This document shows, piece after piece, positions 1 to 14,115 of a DNA stretch of 64,000 nt. Numbering within the stretch: the stretch's first letter is position 1; each line of letters starts with the position of its first letter. Under the pieces are notes generated by a model. That model worked only from the letters and a program-made list of their open reading frames with translations, searched no databases and was not told the DNA's origin. The DNA lies in the NCBI RefSeq assembly GCF_036417845.1, contig NC_089980.1, positions 62,804,501-62,868,500 on the forward strand, written 5' to 3'. The position numbers and the translations under genes were made by a program. The stretch comes from Apteryx mantelli (Eukaryota; Chordata; Aves; Apterygiformes; Apterygidae).

Positions 1-3000
1 TGTTTTATCACAAATATGACCATGAATGGTCAGCCACCTTGATGTTCTCCATTGGTATGACTCACTGCCCCCCCCCACCCACTTCCACTCTCAGGCACTT
101 ATGGAGATATATTTAATGATGGTTTAGGCTCAGAATTTTCTGGTACAGTCATAGTCCATTTATTCTTGTATTTAATCCCCATGGGAGCAGCCCAATAATT
201 CAGAAGTCATTGGGATCCTCTTGCATTGAGTGAATGGCTTGCTCAATAGGAGAATCAAGACATACATTTTATGGGGTCACTCAGTCCAAAATACTTCACT
301 ATAGAATACCCAGTGCGCTATAATGTTATCTGTGCCACCAGCTCTGCAGCTCCAGTCTCAGGAAACCACAGTGGGTTCAAAGGGTCTTGATGTTGCCACC
401 ACTACGACAACTGGCCAAGCAGGTTATGGGGCAACTGTCTGTTCGTCAACTGCTCAGTAACACATGATCCACCTTACACACCGTTCCCACGTACACACAC
501 ACACTCAGAGTGACCCACTACTGTTTCCATACTTGAATTTGTGGCTTCTTTTGTGAATGGTTCCTGCACTTTGTCCTTGTTTTTATCTTTATTTGACTTA
601 GAAGCTAAGCTCCCACAGTCACTTAATTATCATATTTGACTTGGTGCCTTAGTTTCAGTCCACTGTGGACTGTTCTTCCACAGGGGAGCTCCCCTGGCTT
701 CAGTTACCCAGTTACTCTTCACTTGAGAGCAGGCCTGGCTCCAGCCCTACAGTGTCCCTGCTCTGGATTTATGGCTCATCAGCATAAAGTGCAAAGTCCA
801 AATGATTTCATTTCGCCTACTGTTTTTTTCAGATATAAAACACCTAGACTTTCCTATGGGTATTTCACTTCAAAAGCTCATGTGCTTCAAAAACTGCTAG
901 TTCAAAGAGGCGACCAGCCCTACAGATGTTCAATAGTGACAGTATGTTCCTACTCGAGTGCTCATGCAACTTCCCACCCTGAACTGCCCCAAACAGTATG
1001 CCTAATGGTGACCATCACTGTCTCATCACTTCTCCCACTGGCAGTATCCACCGATTGCTTCTTTCCTTATGCTAAAGGCAGTTGTAAAGGCACCTATTAC
1101 AGTGGGCAAGTGAGCACCTAAGCCTGCTGGGCAGCATGGCTCAATCAGAAAACATAGGTCCCTGTTTCCCAAGTCTTATTCCACACAGTATGTGTTTGGC
1201 TTCAGTGCTGTCTGCTAGCGAGTTTCCTTGCCCTTGGATCTGGACCTTAGTCTCTGACCAGCCCCTTTGGTCTAGTTAGTCCTACTGAAAATGCAGAAGT
1301 CCCAGGGATAAAATGAGGCAGGGCTGCCTCCATTCACCATGGATCTGTAGCATCCAGCCCTGATTTACCAGTGCTTAAAAGTTAAAAGCCCATCCATTCA
1401 TCCACAAAAGTTAGGCTTCTATGACCTGTTCAAAGTTATTTATCCCTTTTACTACTGTTCCATGGCAGCTTTCTTTACCCCTGTAGGCCCTTGCATCTCC
1501 ATTACCTCATTCTGTTTGCAGTTGTGGCATCAGCATGTTTTATTACCTCTCAGAGGTGCAGGCAGGTGCCCAAATGTCCATGAAACCAAATTACAAGATA
1601 TCAAAAAACAAAAATTTACAGCACAGGTTAAGATATGGAAATGAAATTAAAGACCATGGGGCTCTCAGTTTCTCCAGAAGAGAAGATTTAAGAGCACCTA
1701 CACAACAGGTAGTGTTGGATGCTCCATCCTTTATCATCTGGTTGCACCTTTACAGTGTCGGAGGTGGCAGACTTGAGCACAGGAAAGCTTCAGAGTCCTT
1801 AGCCAGACAAGCATGCCTATTCTCAGCTACAAGAGAGCTGAGTTTACAGGCAATTTGAACAGATGCACTAGCTTCATCCCGTCCTGTGCAGAGAGACTTT
1901 TTAGAAGAACAAATATAATAATATTTGTGCTAATAACAATCGTGTTTGTAAACAAACACTGAGAGCTGTGATACTTACTTGCCCAAAGATTCAAGCTAGG
2001 AGAATATGTTTGAATTCCTGTTGCATCCAGAAAAGTTATATTCAAATTCAGAGACAAAATGTCTTCTACTAAATCTGTTACACCGATTGCTCTCCCACTA
2101 CCATTTTTCTAGGCCAATTTTAACTGCTTCACTGTTCTTTTTGTAATAAGTGCTGTGCATTTGATTCTAGGCTAATTGCATTCTGCCATGTGAAAAGAAA
2201 TTTGTGATTTATAACAACATCAGATTAGATGGGTGTGTGTTCTCTTTTTACAGAAGTGCTAAAATGGTGCTTTAACTGATGATCTTGCAGGAAATATAAG
2301 AATAATCCACATAATGACATTTAAGTTGAAGTCTTCTGGTATGACGTAGGTGGGGAATTCTGTAAACTTTTCTCTTTCATTAGCCTGCATTCATTCTAGC
2401 AATATTAACAATTGCACTGTGATACCCAAGGAGCAGGATTGTCATAAATACAAAAAATCAGGTCTCATAAAGTTACATCACATCTTATCTGATAAAGGTT
2501 GTCTTGAGACAACCCAGAACACTAGGTAACAGTGTATTTTGCTGCCTCAGGGATCTAATAGGATTTCAGCAGTATCACGCCAAGGACAAGAAGTGCAGGT
2601 GGGGTCAGTGGGGTCTCAACGGAGGTTGAGGCAGGGCAGAGAGGTCGGTTTGGGGATCTCTGAGAAGCATCAGTGAGTCTTGAAGGACAACAGCAGACTC
2701 TGCACATGCCCTCCTGTTCCTTACCATCTTCCTGGGATCAGGACATTTTGCCCCAGTGCAGTCTTGCCTGGTGAGTCACAGACTCACCTTCCCCTCCACA
2801 CAGCCACCTATCCCTCAGAGAAATAGCCCTTTCTCACCCTCCCAGTAGGACCCTGTGGGATAGGTGCGAAGAGGTGGAGGAAGAGAAAGGTCGGGGCCAG
2901 GGAAGAGCTCCAGAAAGCAGCAATTTCTGCCCCTTGCCATTGGGAATAGGGCTGAGGGCAGAGCTTCTGGTGGGATGTGCTGCTGCCTTGTCACCTTCCC

Positions 3001-6000
3001 CTTGTCCCAGCCTGCTGTGGCAGCAGCCGGGGGAGTGGAGCACCACTACCGTGCGGTAGGGCATTCCCCAGCCAGACCCCCACAGACAGCATGGGCTTGC
3101 CCCCCACTACCCCTTTTGCCCCGCCTTGTGTTAGGGGTGAGGTGCCTGGGGGGACTCCACTCCTGACATCCCACCATGCAGCCACGATACCCTGGCTGAG
3201 CAGAGCATGTAAGTACATGATTAATATGCACAGTCAAGGAATTAATTAAGCATTCACTCCCCAAGACCTTACAGCAAAATTAAATGCTTGCAATTAAGTA
3301 TGCATTTAAAAGACTTGCTGAATGGGGCTGGTTCTAAGACCTTGTAGAAATGACAGTGTTTTTTTGACTTTCCTGTCAGCAAACCCAATTGCTCCACTGC
3401 TGCTGCTGCTTGCTTTCTCCTGTTTTTTTCCTCCTTTTCAAATTCACATGCTTCCTTTGAGCTGCTCTTCACCTGAAACCTGCTTAACCAGCCTCGACTC
3501 TCTTATTTGAGGCACTAAACAACTCTCAGTCCTGCAGGGCTGCCTGGTCAAAAGGAGCATATAACCGTAGGAGAGAAGGAATCAATATGTTTAAACTACC
3601 CAGGAGTAACTATGCCTGGACTAAAAACTGTGGAATAAGTACAATCTCATTCCTTGTTGTATAACTAAGGGTGCAACTACCCAGTAGGCTGTCTTTGATA
3701 GCACAGCTGGCGCAAGCTACCTTTGCTGCCAGCAAAAACATATGTTATACTATAGCTTCCATCCCCAGGCTCACTCCATCCTCCCTTGTTTATCAAGTCC
3801 CTCAGGCAGGATCTAGTTTTGTAACTACTTGTACTGCTTGAACCGCTTGTCTTATGTCAGGTCCTGCTGCCCTTAGAGCAGGTATCAGCAGTTCACCTAT
3901 GGAAAGAAACATCAAACCTAGGACTTAGACTGCAAGTCCTTTGGGGATGGGGCCTGTTCATAAATGACTGTTCACAAGCAAGCTGAAGCACTGTGACCTG
4001 TGTGCTCCCCAGTCACATTGCTGGATGGGACTGCTGGCTGGGCTGAAATACAAGAATAACTGTTCATGGCCTGTGCTGTACCACCCCAGGGCTGGGAAGG
4101 CCCTATATATCTAGGTCCGGCCTCAGCTCAGAGGCTGGACATATTCACCCCCTCCAGACAGCTCTGCAAAGAGTTTTGTGAACCGTGTGGATGGGTGGGC
4201 AGACCTGGGCTGGAGAAAAAGCTCTGACAGATGTTAACATAACCCGTGTGTTTTCCCTGAAGTGCCTAGAACACCCTCCAGGCTGTGCAGCAGTAATAAC
4301 AGCACTGTCTGAACGCCTTTGCTCCCCTTGGTAATTTGCTGTCACCACCCTCCGTGATAAGAGTGGCTGTGCAAACCCCAGGTGCACTGCTGGGTGATCT
4401 TGACATCTCCTTGGTGAGACAGAGCAAAGGAGCAGGACACAGGGAACCGTGGCACAGGTTAGCAGCGAGCCAAGTGGCCATGGCACCATTCCGGGGCTCC
4501 TCGCTCCCCCCAGCACCCCCCAGGGCCTCTTCACTTCCACCCCCCAGGAGCGGGATCATCCCCCTCCCCAGCCCCCAGCCCAAGCAGCCCCCTTGCGCAG
4601 AGCACGGCAGCAGGTGAACACCAAGCTGGGGGGCACAAGGGCTCAGCGGGGCTCCTGCCCCTCTCAAAAGCCGTGCTGCCCAGTGACTGTGGAAAGGACA
4701 CGCTCAGAGAGCAAACTCTAGGAACACATCGCAGTCTGTGCCAAGGCAGAAGCCAAAGAGCGAGGACTGTGTACTGAGCCGTCTTTGACATCGAGGGAGC
4801 TACTCCTAGGTTGCACAATACTAAGTGGTAATTAATGTTTAATGAGAAAATGAACTCAAGCTGCAAATTCTGGATCTAGAAGCAAATAACCCCAAACTAG
4901 AGGGCTTTTGCCAAGTATAGTGTGATTATCATCTAAGAAAAATGTATTAGTCATGTGTAAGCCAACCATAAGATAAATTTTGTTTCCCTGCTATAAAATA
5001 CGTTCTTGTGGTGTAAATAAAAACCATGTTCAAACATGCGTTCTTTCAACTAACTTAAGCAGGCTAAAAACAAGGTGTGTAGGCTCCCTCTATAGTCAGC
5101 TCTTAGCTCTTAGCTACCCAGCTCTCAGTGCTGGACCTAGAAAGCTCTGATCCCATGACACAAAGCGCTGATGCACTCCAGACTCATTTTGGCTGTTCAA
5201 ATTTGCTTAAGCATTTTTTGACAGGCACCTTTCTTTCAGCAGAATTTGAACCAGATCATGTGTTGCTTGCCCACCCACAGTTGGCATAACAGCATAGCCC
5301 CGCCATGAGCTCAACTTTTTACACCCTAGTTAATTTGTCAGAAATGTCCTTAAGTGTCAACACCTAATCCAGATTAAATGTGTACTACTGGGTGCTCCAA
5401 CTGCTAGTAACAGATCTGGGCACACTGTTGGCAGAGCACAACTATCCCACCCCTTATCTCGGGCCCCAGCTGACCACAAATAGCTGACAGCGCCCAGTGC
5501 TGACCAGGAGGAACTAGGTGATAGTGGTTGCAACTGGTGAGGCCAGAAACAGGCATGAGATAAGCAAAAAGGTATCTTTTCCCCAACATGGCATAAGAAC
5601 AACAAAAAAAGGTATATCTCCACACCAAATACTGTATGACCATAAGTCAAACTCCATGCCCATAAATAGTGCTGCAGCCTAGAGCCCGTTGAGCTCTCCT
5701 GCATGGCAGTGGGCTGCACGGCAGTGAATCTCCCCTTGAGTTGGGACGCCTCTCAAGGTTACTTGCTGGGAGTTAAGAGAACCTCTGACAAGAAACCGTT
5801 GGAGAGGTAGGAAACTGAGACTCAGGCAATAAAAAATGTGCAGTAAGATTCGTTTGCTATGACTACACTGTATCGCCATCTTCAATAAACATGTTTGCAA
5901 TAAACCCAGAGTCAATACCCTATCCCCACCCCACGATTGCACATATCTGCTTTTAATCACCATTATAGAATCCTGCTATATATCTGCATATATCTGGAGA

Positions 6001-9000
6001 CACTTATCCTTCTCTATTGACTGCTGAGCAGGCCTGGACAAAAAACTCTAGCTAGATGCTCAGCTATTACACGGCTGAAATTAGCCAGGATGAATCCCTG
6101 CCAAAAGCTGCAGTTACACAAGACAGCCAGACTCCCCATCAGCACAGGGAAGATATCCTGCTGCTTCTCTCTCCTTTCCAGCTTCCAACTCCCAGCAGCT
6201 TCCAGCCTGTGGTCCTGTCCCTTCCCTTGTGTTGATTCTGCTCTTCCTGTGGCCCTGCACTGAGCCTGTACAACCTATTACTGCAGGATAAAACTACCTA
6301 GATATTTGCTAGGTTCAGCTTCTGCCTGCTTAGTGAGTTGACTCAAAACACGGAGTGTGGGACCAATGAGTGCCAGAAATGGCCTCAGCAAAGGGGATGG
6401 GGAATGGGACCTTCACACCGAGAAGCTGGACTGGCTTATCCTGTTTCATGTACCTGCACCCTAAATGCGCAGGCAGCAAATCCCAGCGGAAGTATAACTC
6501 ACTATGTGTTTTGAGGTTTCCAGTGTTTCCCTATTGCATTTCTATGAACACAGTACATTCCTCTTCAGGTAGCATGTGGTTCTGACAGGTGGTGTCATGC
6601 CCAAAGCTCTCTCTTAACACCTAGCTGCTGTTATACCCACAGGTCTATAAGGTCTATACATACGCAAAAGCACCTAACCGAAATCATTACTAAATGACAT
6701 GGATGAAAGAATTACTCACTAGAAGGAATTCAGTGCAGTAACAGTTATTCATGCAAGACAGCTGGTCAGAGAACACCTTAGGAGATCTCAATGGAAATTT
6801 CCATCTAAGGCACCTCAAGTAAATCGCTTTAGTGTAAGCCCTCAAAGACCTGAAAACTAATATCTCTGAAGAGTTAGTCTTACATTGCTCTGTCTCAGTT
6901 CTCTGTCTTCAAGAGCAATCTCACTAGAAGATGCCTTCAGATCTTTGGATGTCAGGGCTATTGTTTGACAGCAAAGAGTTATATATTATAATTGTTATTA
7001 GGTATTATTCTTATTAATGGATTAGATCTGTACTGTATCTTAATCTGTAATTTTTTAGAGCAGCATTTAAGGCTTCACTTCATTCACAGGTCACCCAGCC
7101 TTGCAAGCACACATTTAAACTCAGGAGGATTCAGACTACAGGAGCGCATAACAGCTGTTAGAACGCTGACGTGTTTTAAAGTACGCAGGATGAGCCTTTA
7201 CTACTATAAACTGAAGAGATTACTGATTATGCACAGTAGATATGTCACAACTGACACTTTTTTTCATTAGCTTGTCACTGTAGGGCAATATGGTTCTTCT
7301 ATCAGAAGTACAGTGACCCTTTTCTGGAGGCTACCAGGCCGAGCCGTGTCCTACACCAGGAAACAGAGCCAGACCAAAGGACCATTCTTTCAGAAGCTCC
7401 TTGCAAAAGTGGTTGCTGAGGAACAAGAATACAAGGAAGTTAACACAAAGTCCACTTTGGGAAAATTCCTAGTTCCCCTAAGATGACTGTTGCTGTACAC
7501 AGGAGGGATTCTTGTCATGGTATTTTAGGACAGAGAAGATGTCAATAACAAAAACCTCTGGATGTCATGCAATGTCTGAAGCTACTCAGTGTTTGCTCCC
7601 TCATACCTCTGTACTACAATATTTTGCTACTGGCCATACAAGAGAATATCTAAGTGATGCTGGAGGGTTTCCAAGAAAAGGAACATCAAGCTGCCTTAGA
7701 AGCTGAGATACAACCTTCTGCCAGCATAACTGGGATATGAACAGAATAACTGTATATCATTTTTCTTGAGACTACGCTGGGGCAGAAGCAGGAAAAGAAG
7801 TAAAGTGCATTACCTGGAAGGTTTATGCCCCTATTGTTACATGCAACTTGGTTTGGCTAACACAGGCTTTAGCTGAGAACAAGTGCACCAAGTATCTGCA
7901 GTGCACTAGTATGTGTGCAGAGTGGATATAAGGTTTAAAGACTGTTAGTGCAGTGAGGTCTTTCCACTCTAACCCTGAGAGTCGCCCATATTCTGTTTCT
8001 GATATAAAACAGACATGAAGAGAGATAGGTAGGCAGTTTAGTTTTAAATGCATAAAGGTCTGGTTTTTTCTTTGTTGTAAAAGATGTTCATTGCAAAATA
8101 GCAGTCCCATTTCTGGTCCATCAAAATTTCTAGGTAGACAGTCATTGTAATACAATAGGACTTGTCATTAATAGCGCTTTAAAATATCACATTACCTATC
8201 ACCTCTGCTTTCCTCCAAAGTTCATCATTTAGTTTTCTGCTTCATAAAACTCAGAGGTCACTGAGTGCTCCTCAGGGACAAGTTGACTCAGTGACACCAA
8301 CATGCTCGGGGAGTCCCTTCAGAAGCATTAAACTAGCTACAAAGTTGTTTCAATTTGGTTAAGAAAATGGAATAATAAGACTTGTCTTCAGAAGATTTGC
8401 AGGCAGAAACATTCTTTAAAAGCCAAATTCTTTGCCCATAGATGTTTTTGTTCAAATCCACATTTTTGATGCTGAGCTACACTATACTGAATCTCTTCCA
8501 GTTCTCCATCATTACTTATATCAATTGACCCAAGCTAATTTTTTGCAGGGGAGATATAAGTTGGGAGGCAAATGGGGAACAATATGAAAGGATCTTGTGT
8601 AACCACAGTATGGGCACACACATAAGTCATTTCACTATGTAAAAGAGACTGAAGATTTCTTCATTGTTTACACATGCATTTATACATTAGCATTGTCTAA
8701 TAAACAGACATGAAATAACTGTGAAGTAGTCCTGAGAGCGGGGCGTAGTTCAGTGACAGATGCTGTCTGCTGTCTCCCCATGGTGCAGGGCAGGAGCACA
8801 GATCAGGGAGAGGCAGCATGAGGCCCTGTGTTCACTTCCAGGGCTGCTCACAGACCCCACAGTGATCTCCCAGCTCCATGGGTGAGTGGCAGCCGTGCGT
8901 GAACCACAGCAGTTTGGTCTGGGCATCTCTGACTCAGAAGAGCCAGTTCATACTGCCATGGCTTGCCTGTATCCTTCTTCCTATTTGGGGCACAACACTA

Positions 9001-9373
9001 TTCTTTAGCTACTAATTACCCCAAAAAATCCTGTCCTGTTGTGTCTTCTTTGTGTTGTCTTCTTGTATGCCATCAAAGCAGCATACAAAGTGTCATCTAT
9101 ATTCAGTGCAATTTTGAATGTAAAGATCTTCAGTCATACATATACAGGGGAGAGGAGAACATTGCTTTCATAATATTTATGGCCTCTGTTAACTGGAAAA
9201 TCACGGACAAAGGAATTTTTGCCTACCTTACAAGGTGCACTGACCAGCTGAAATGGCTGTAACCTAAGAGCCCACCTCTGGTATTTCAAGTGTATCATAT
9301 ACAAAACAAAATAAAAACTGAAGGCCAAAACTATCCCATATGAGAGCCAAAGTCTGTTTATAAATGGCATTAA
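1..9373. other. Left flank with no recognised gene
   Basis: No coding exon, RNA gene or mobile-element family can be supported. GC-rich patches lie near 2860-3180 and 4480-4640. A C-run occurs at about 68-76. A sequence resembling a tRNA A-box lies near 8742 but lacks a partner B-box. The 5' half of the transporter relic is not found here. Confidence 0.5.
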
Positions 9374-9547
9374 GGAAATGAAGGTTTCTCTAGTTGCTGC
9401 AGGAGATACAACATGGCCTGGAACACGACAGGGCTCAGCTACACCGTCCCCATAGCCAGCTTCATTGGCAACCGGAGCACCATCCTCCTCAGCCCCTGCC
9501 AGCACGGTGGGGTCTGTGGATCTCCAGGGACATCCGTTGTGGCTGAG
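9374..9547 (+). pseudogene. SLC22A relic, exon 1 3' part
   Basis: Reads CCRRYNMAWNTTGLSYTVPI, then ASFIGNRSTILLSPCQHGG and ending TSVVAE. This parallels [19 protein letters not shown]...LVTE of the intact gene. The expected GT donor is GC here. The 5' half of exon 1 (start codon, TM1, first loop cysteines) could not be found upstream. Confidence 0.85.
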
Positions 9548-12500
9548 GCACAGCTTGCTCCAGCAAAATCACTATTGCCTGTGCACCTTGAAGCTGGAAG
9601 CTGCTGGATTAGTAAAGGTTTGCTTTCAGTGTGCAACCTGAGCCTGACTTCTAATATAGTCAATCCTACAACTGGCTAGGGACTTACAACAAAGATTTAT
9701 ATGGATAAAAACAGGGAAATTATTTTTCTTCCTGACAGGATCATACTGCAAGTTTGTCATCAGTCAGACAACAGCTATTCTCTTGATTCAATAAGTCAGT
9801 CATCAAAATGAGGCTAACACCCCCTAGCCCAAATTGAGGAATTGCACTTTTGGATAATAATCCAAACGGATAATAGTTCAAGTATGTATTCACTTATAAT
9901 GAACCAGAAGCAGAGGAGAGGACTAAATTGTTAGATAATGAATTAACAATGGGAATGGTCTTTTCTTCTAAGGAAGCAATTGTCCTGAGCAGTTTGGAAA
10001 GTGAAAAATTGTACAAACTGGTACTAACAGTCTAACAGCCATTGTGAAACCTGAGGTGTAGTGTGACAGCTGTGAGCTGAACTATTTCCTCTGGTTATTT
10101 GATGTCTCATGATGATGATCATAGAACAACATTCATAATTGAAAGAGGAAATGAATGCTTTTAAAACTCGATTCAAAGCATTCATGAGTCACTTTTAATG
10201 GGGTGGACTGTGGTTCCTAAGCCCTAGTATTCAAAAGTTGTTGTAACCCAGGAATCCAGGGAAATGTCGTGGCTTTCTCCACATTTACAATCTCTCAATA
10301 GCTTCATATAAAATTTGTTCATTTACAAATGAAGAGATTTTTTTTTCTTTTATAGTGACAAACTGTAATCAGAGCTCAGAGTTTGAGATAAAATTTTAGC
10401 TCACGCACCAAGAATAATTTGTCTGTCTTTGGGATAAATTTGTTTCACATTAATTTTAACACTATTCAGATAGCCATAAATCAATTTCAAAATAGGAGTG
10501 TTTTTCCCAGATGCAGAAATAGAAAAAGTTGTTTTTTTCCTAAATTTTCTTTGGTCTCCATTTTTTCTCAGCTGGCTCTGTATATAGCTAGGTCTAGATT
10601 TTATTGTCCTTCAGCTCTTTTTTTCCAATAACAAATGTCATTGTGCCATATATCTGCCCACACTTTTTTTAGTTAGACTCTACGCAAATTTTATGCTTTG
10701 TAACTGACCTTCCTGCGCATGTTTTCCAAATTTCATTCAGTAAAATGGTAAGAGAGGCTGAGACTGGAATTTGGATCAGTGAAGGTAACAAGGGGTGAAC
10801 AAAGCTTCCTTCTATATGAAGGTTTTCTTCTGTGGAGTCAGTCTGTCTTGGAGAAATGTTTTTTTTTTTTCTTCTAGTTTCAGAAGATATGAGAGCACCA
10901 ATGGCCTATAGCCTTCTCCTCCCATGCTGAGCCAGGACCAAGAATCAGCTCTTTTGGATAGTTATTGCTATGGGTTCTCTTCTCTTTGCTGTCCTTTCCC
11001 CTCCAAGCAAAGGTGGAAAAACTATGGGAAGGAGGACAGCCTCATCCCATATTCCATCTGCAAAGCATCACACAATCAAAGATGGGAAGGCGTTCGTCCT
11101 GCTGTTCACTGCTTCCATGTTTTGTTGCTTGCAAACACATAGTCAGTTAGGTCATGCATGCCACTTTTGTGGAGAAAGCGGCTACCACAGTCCTAGCTAA
11201 CCCCAACTTTTCCATGGACATGGACAAATCTGCTCATGGAGAAATTCATCTACACATGTATTGGATGGACCACCTTCCTATCCATCATAAACCATTAGCT
11301 TACTGACAGTGAATCAGAATATGTTGGAAGCTTCCTGCTTAAATGTCTTTTTCATCAGAAGATACCGATTTATCAAAGCAAGGCTTTCTGGCCACCTGCT
11401 GGGTGCAGCTAAACCTTTGGCAGAAAACTCTGATAGGTAAAAGATGAGCACGACTGAAATGTCCGAATGGCTACAGCTAGTACCACAAATGTCCAACATC
11501 CAGTCTCCAGTCCTGGCACTGATTTGAAGGAAGAAGGTTAACACCATCAAGCCATTTTTTTGCTTTTCTTCACATACATTTTGAAAGATCTTGATATCTT
11601 TTTGTGTTAGAAACATATGTCAAACCCCCATCCACACCTTCTTTTAAAACAGAATTCTTGTTTTCTGACCAGTCTTCCAGTGAATCTGAAAGTATTCCAT
11701 CCCTTTTCCCAGAACTGATACTTGGATAATGACGCACAGCTTATGGGAGCAAAGGAGGGCATATGCAGCAGCTACTCACCCAGACATGATAGGATATGAA
11801 ACAGCAGTGAGCAGATCCCACAGCCATCAGAGTAGTCACTCCTCATATTATCTTTCAGCACAGAGCCAAATTAAACAATAATGTGAACTAGCAATGGCAT
11901 TTCTTGGGAGAGGATGGCTAAGTGAGCCAACAGAAACCAGTACTCCCAATCACATAGCCAATTATATCTGAAATGCTCTCTCTCTGTCAGAACGCTGAAG
12001 AAATTTTTACTACATCTTATCACCCAAAAGTATGAAAAGACATGAGAGAATAGGGTATTGTTGCTGTTAGGCTAATGCACACACACACAAAAATGTTAAG
12101 GGTTTTTCAATTGCTCTACTCACTGGCACTCTGCCTCAGTTCACTATGGTCTTGCAAGCACCCAAGCGCAAAACTGCAAGCACCCAAGAGAGAAACAGAA
12201 TCTCGTACCTAAAGAGAGTTGTGCTCAGGGCAAGAACAATCCCAGAAGCCTCAAATTTAGAAGTTGAAATGGGAAAAAGTCCCATGAATAATGTGTTTCC
12301 TGGATTTGAGATACCCATCCTCCACTCATCAGAAACAGGAGTGAAGGAGTGCTAGTTTTTGCATGTTTTAGATTGCTACACTTCACTGTACTTGGGACAA
12401 CTCCTGAGAATGTTTTAGATGCTTCAGGGGAGGTTTCATAAACCCTTTCCAAACACATTACTCTTCTGAGGGATTAGACCTACTCTTTTACTTGACTTGA

Positions 12501-13960
12501 CTCTCAGCACATTTCCAGGTGCTGACTTTGACATTCAGAGTCATAGGTGTTTTGGAAATCGGCACTGCCTGTTTCCTTAGACATCTCCTGAGGTCTCTGC
12601 TAACATGAAGAACTTGCCCCTCTGCAATTCAAAGCTGGGGCACTGAGAAGGGGCATTCCCAGGAAAGGGGTCCTCTGTTGGTCTGACAAGGCTCTCTTGG
12701 GCTGGCCTTTAGGACAGAGTCAAAAAATGTCTGTCTATTCAGGGTAATGACAGAAGGAAAGTTTGAGTGAGCTAATCTGGTGATGTTATTGTGGAGATCA
12801 GAGACATTTATTTTGGCTGGCATTTATTAACACGCTGTTTTTGTTAGTGGATATTGACTAATTTAAGGGTTATTATAAATCATACTACTAACTTAATATA
12901 TATTTCTGTCAGCCAGAAAACAAATGCCTTTCCAGCATTCCAGTAAGCTTATTTCTTTGGAAACAATTTATTTCTGACTATCAGTGAGTCACAGTAATGC
13001 AGGGAATGACAAATAACAGGGATGCACAAGACCCACTTTGAGAAGAGCTCCATAGACAGCAAATGTTGATGAGTAAATAGGTAAAGATGACAGTTATTGA
13101 AAAAGATCCAAGTAGAAAGCTATTGTAGCTTTGAAAGATGGGTTGAAGAGCAACATCACAATGTTTCTTGAACTCATTAGCTAAGTCAATGACCAAAAGT
13201 GAGGGATGATCTGAAAACACAGGGCGAGGGAGTCCCCTGAGCCTGCGCTGAGATCAAAAATGCTCTGAAGGGAGGAGCAGATACAGACTTCTATTCAAAA
13301 AAACAGAGAAAAGAGGGACAGGGTCAGTCTCCAGCTTCTTCAAACTCTGACAGGCACAGGAGGAGTTACTGGAGCTCAGAAATGGTGCTGAAGCTCTCTC
13401 AAGGTGTTACCTCCTTTTTGACCACATCTCAGAAGAAAGCTGTCCTGTCTGTTGACTCTTGCTTCTGGGGCCTGGCAGCTGATTCCTAGCCACTGCAGAC
13501 ACCAGCAGTTGGTATCATACTGTAAGCAATGCCACAGAAACAGCATTTCTAACAAAACATTGTGGCAGCTTGGATGTCTCCTGCTTGGCCTGTCTCCACT
13601 GGTCTGTGCCCCAGAGAAGGGCCACACTGGGTGGAAAGGCAGTCCAAAAGAGAGTGAATGAGACAGAAAAAAAGCCAAAGAAGTGCCTTGGGAGGGGGAG
13701 GGTGGTTCCTTAAAAACATCACTGGGTATCAGTAATTCACTCTTCAGATCACTCTTCAGTTGCTAATAAAGCTTTAACCTCCATGCACCTGAGAAACCAC
13801 TTGGGATCAAATCTGAAAGAAAACAACCATTTTTTTATCCCAGGTAACTCATAAGGAATAGCAGCCAGCACAAGCCTCTGTCGCAGAGTCTGATGTTCAG
13901 CTATGGTTTTGCACAGTTATCCCCTAAGGCTTTTTCCTTTTTTTTTCTTCCCCTTTGCAT
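9548..13960. other. Relic intron region where exon 2 is expected
   Basis: About 4.4 kb between relic exons 1 and 3. I searched for the 104-nt exon 2 motif ([15 protein letters not shown]...) by eye on the plus strand and found none, so it is deleted or decayed. Otherwise only single-copy AT-rich sequence and a 14-bp direct repeat near 12151-12190. Confidence 0.5.
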
Positions 13961-14115
13961 GTTTGGCTGTAAATTCAGCCTGCTAATTACTGTTCTCGTC
14001 AGCTCAGTCTCTGGGATTCTCACGGCCTTTGCACTGATCTACACATGGATGGTGATCTCTCCCCTGGTACAAGGATTGGTCAGCAAGGGAGGCTGTCCGA
14101 CAGATTACATCCTGA
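13961..14115 (+). pseudogene. SLC22A relic, exon 3
   Basis: 155 nt, identical in length to the living exon. Reads FGCKFSLLITVLVSSVSGIL, then YTWMVISPLVQGLVSKGG and ending TDYIL. The frame is open, but the acceptor reads TTTGCATG instead of an AG. FGRK of the MFS signature has become FGCK (CGT to TGT). Confidence 0.9.

Noticed and set aside
636-1121. 161-codon plus-strand ORF in the left flank
   Set aside because: It begins at TTG rather than ATG, has no recognisable motif, and has no splice or gene context.
4145-4866. Several overlapping long ORFs on both strands
   Set aside because: They coincide with a GC-rich patch that lowers stop-codon frequency. No motif or splice structure supports a gene.
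8736-8810. tRNA-like start (GGGGCGTAGTTCAGTGAC)
   Set aside because: It resembles a tRNA A-box, but no B-box or cloverleaf follows at the right distance, so neither a tRNA gene nor a SINE can be supported.
8963-9262. Possible 5' half of relic exon 1 (TTCTTTGTGTTGTCTTC-like stretch)
   Set aside because: A short resemblance to FFVLCLL does not extend in frame or in nucleotide sequence to the flanking exon 1 segments.
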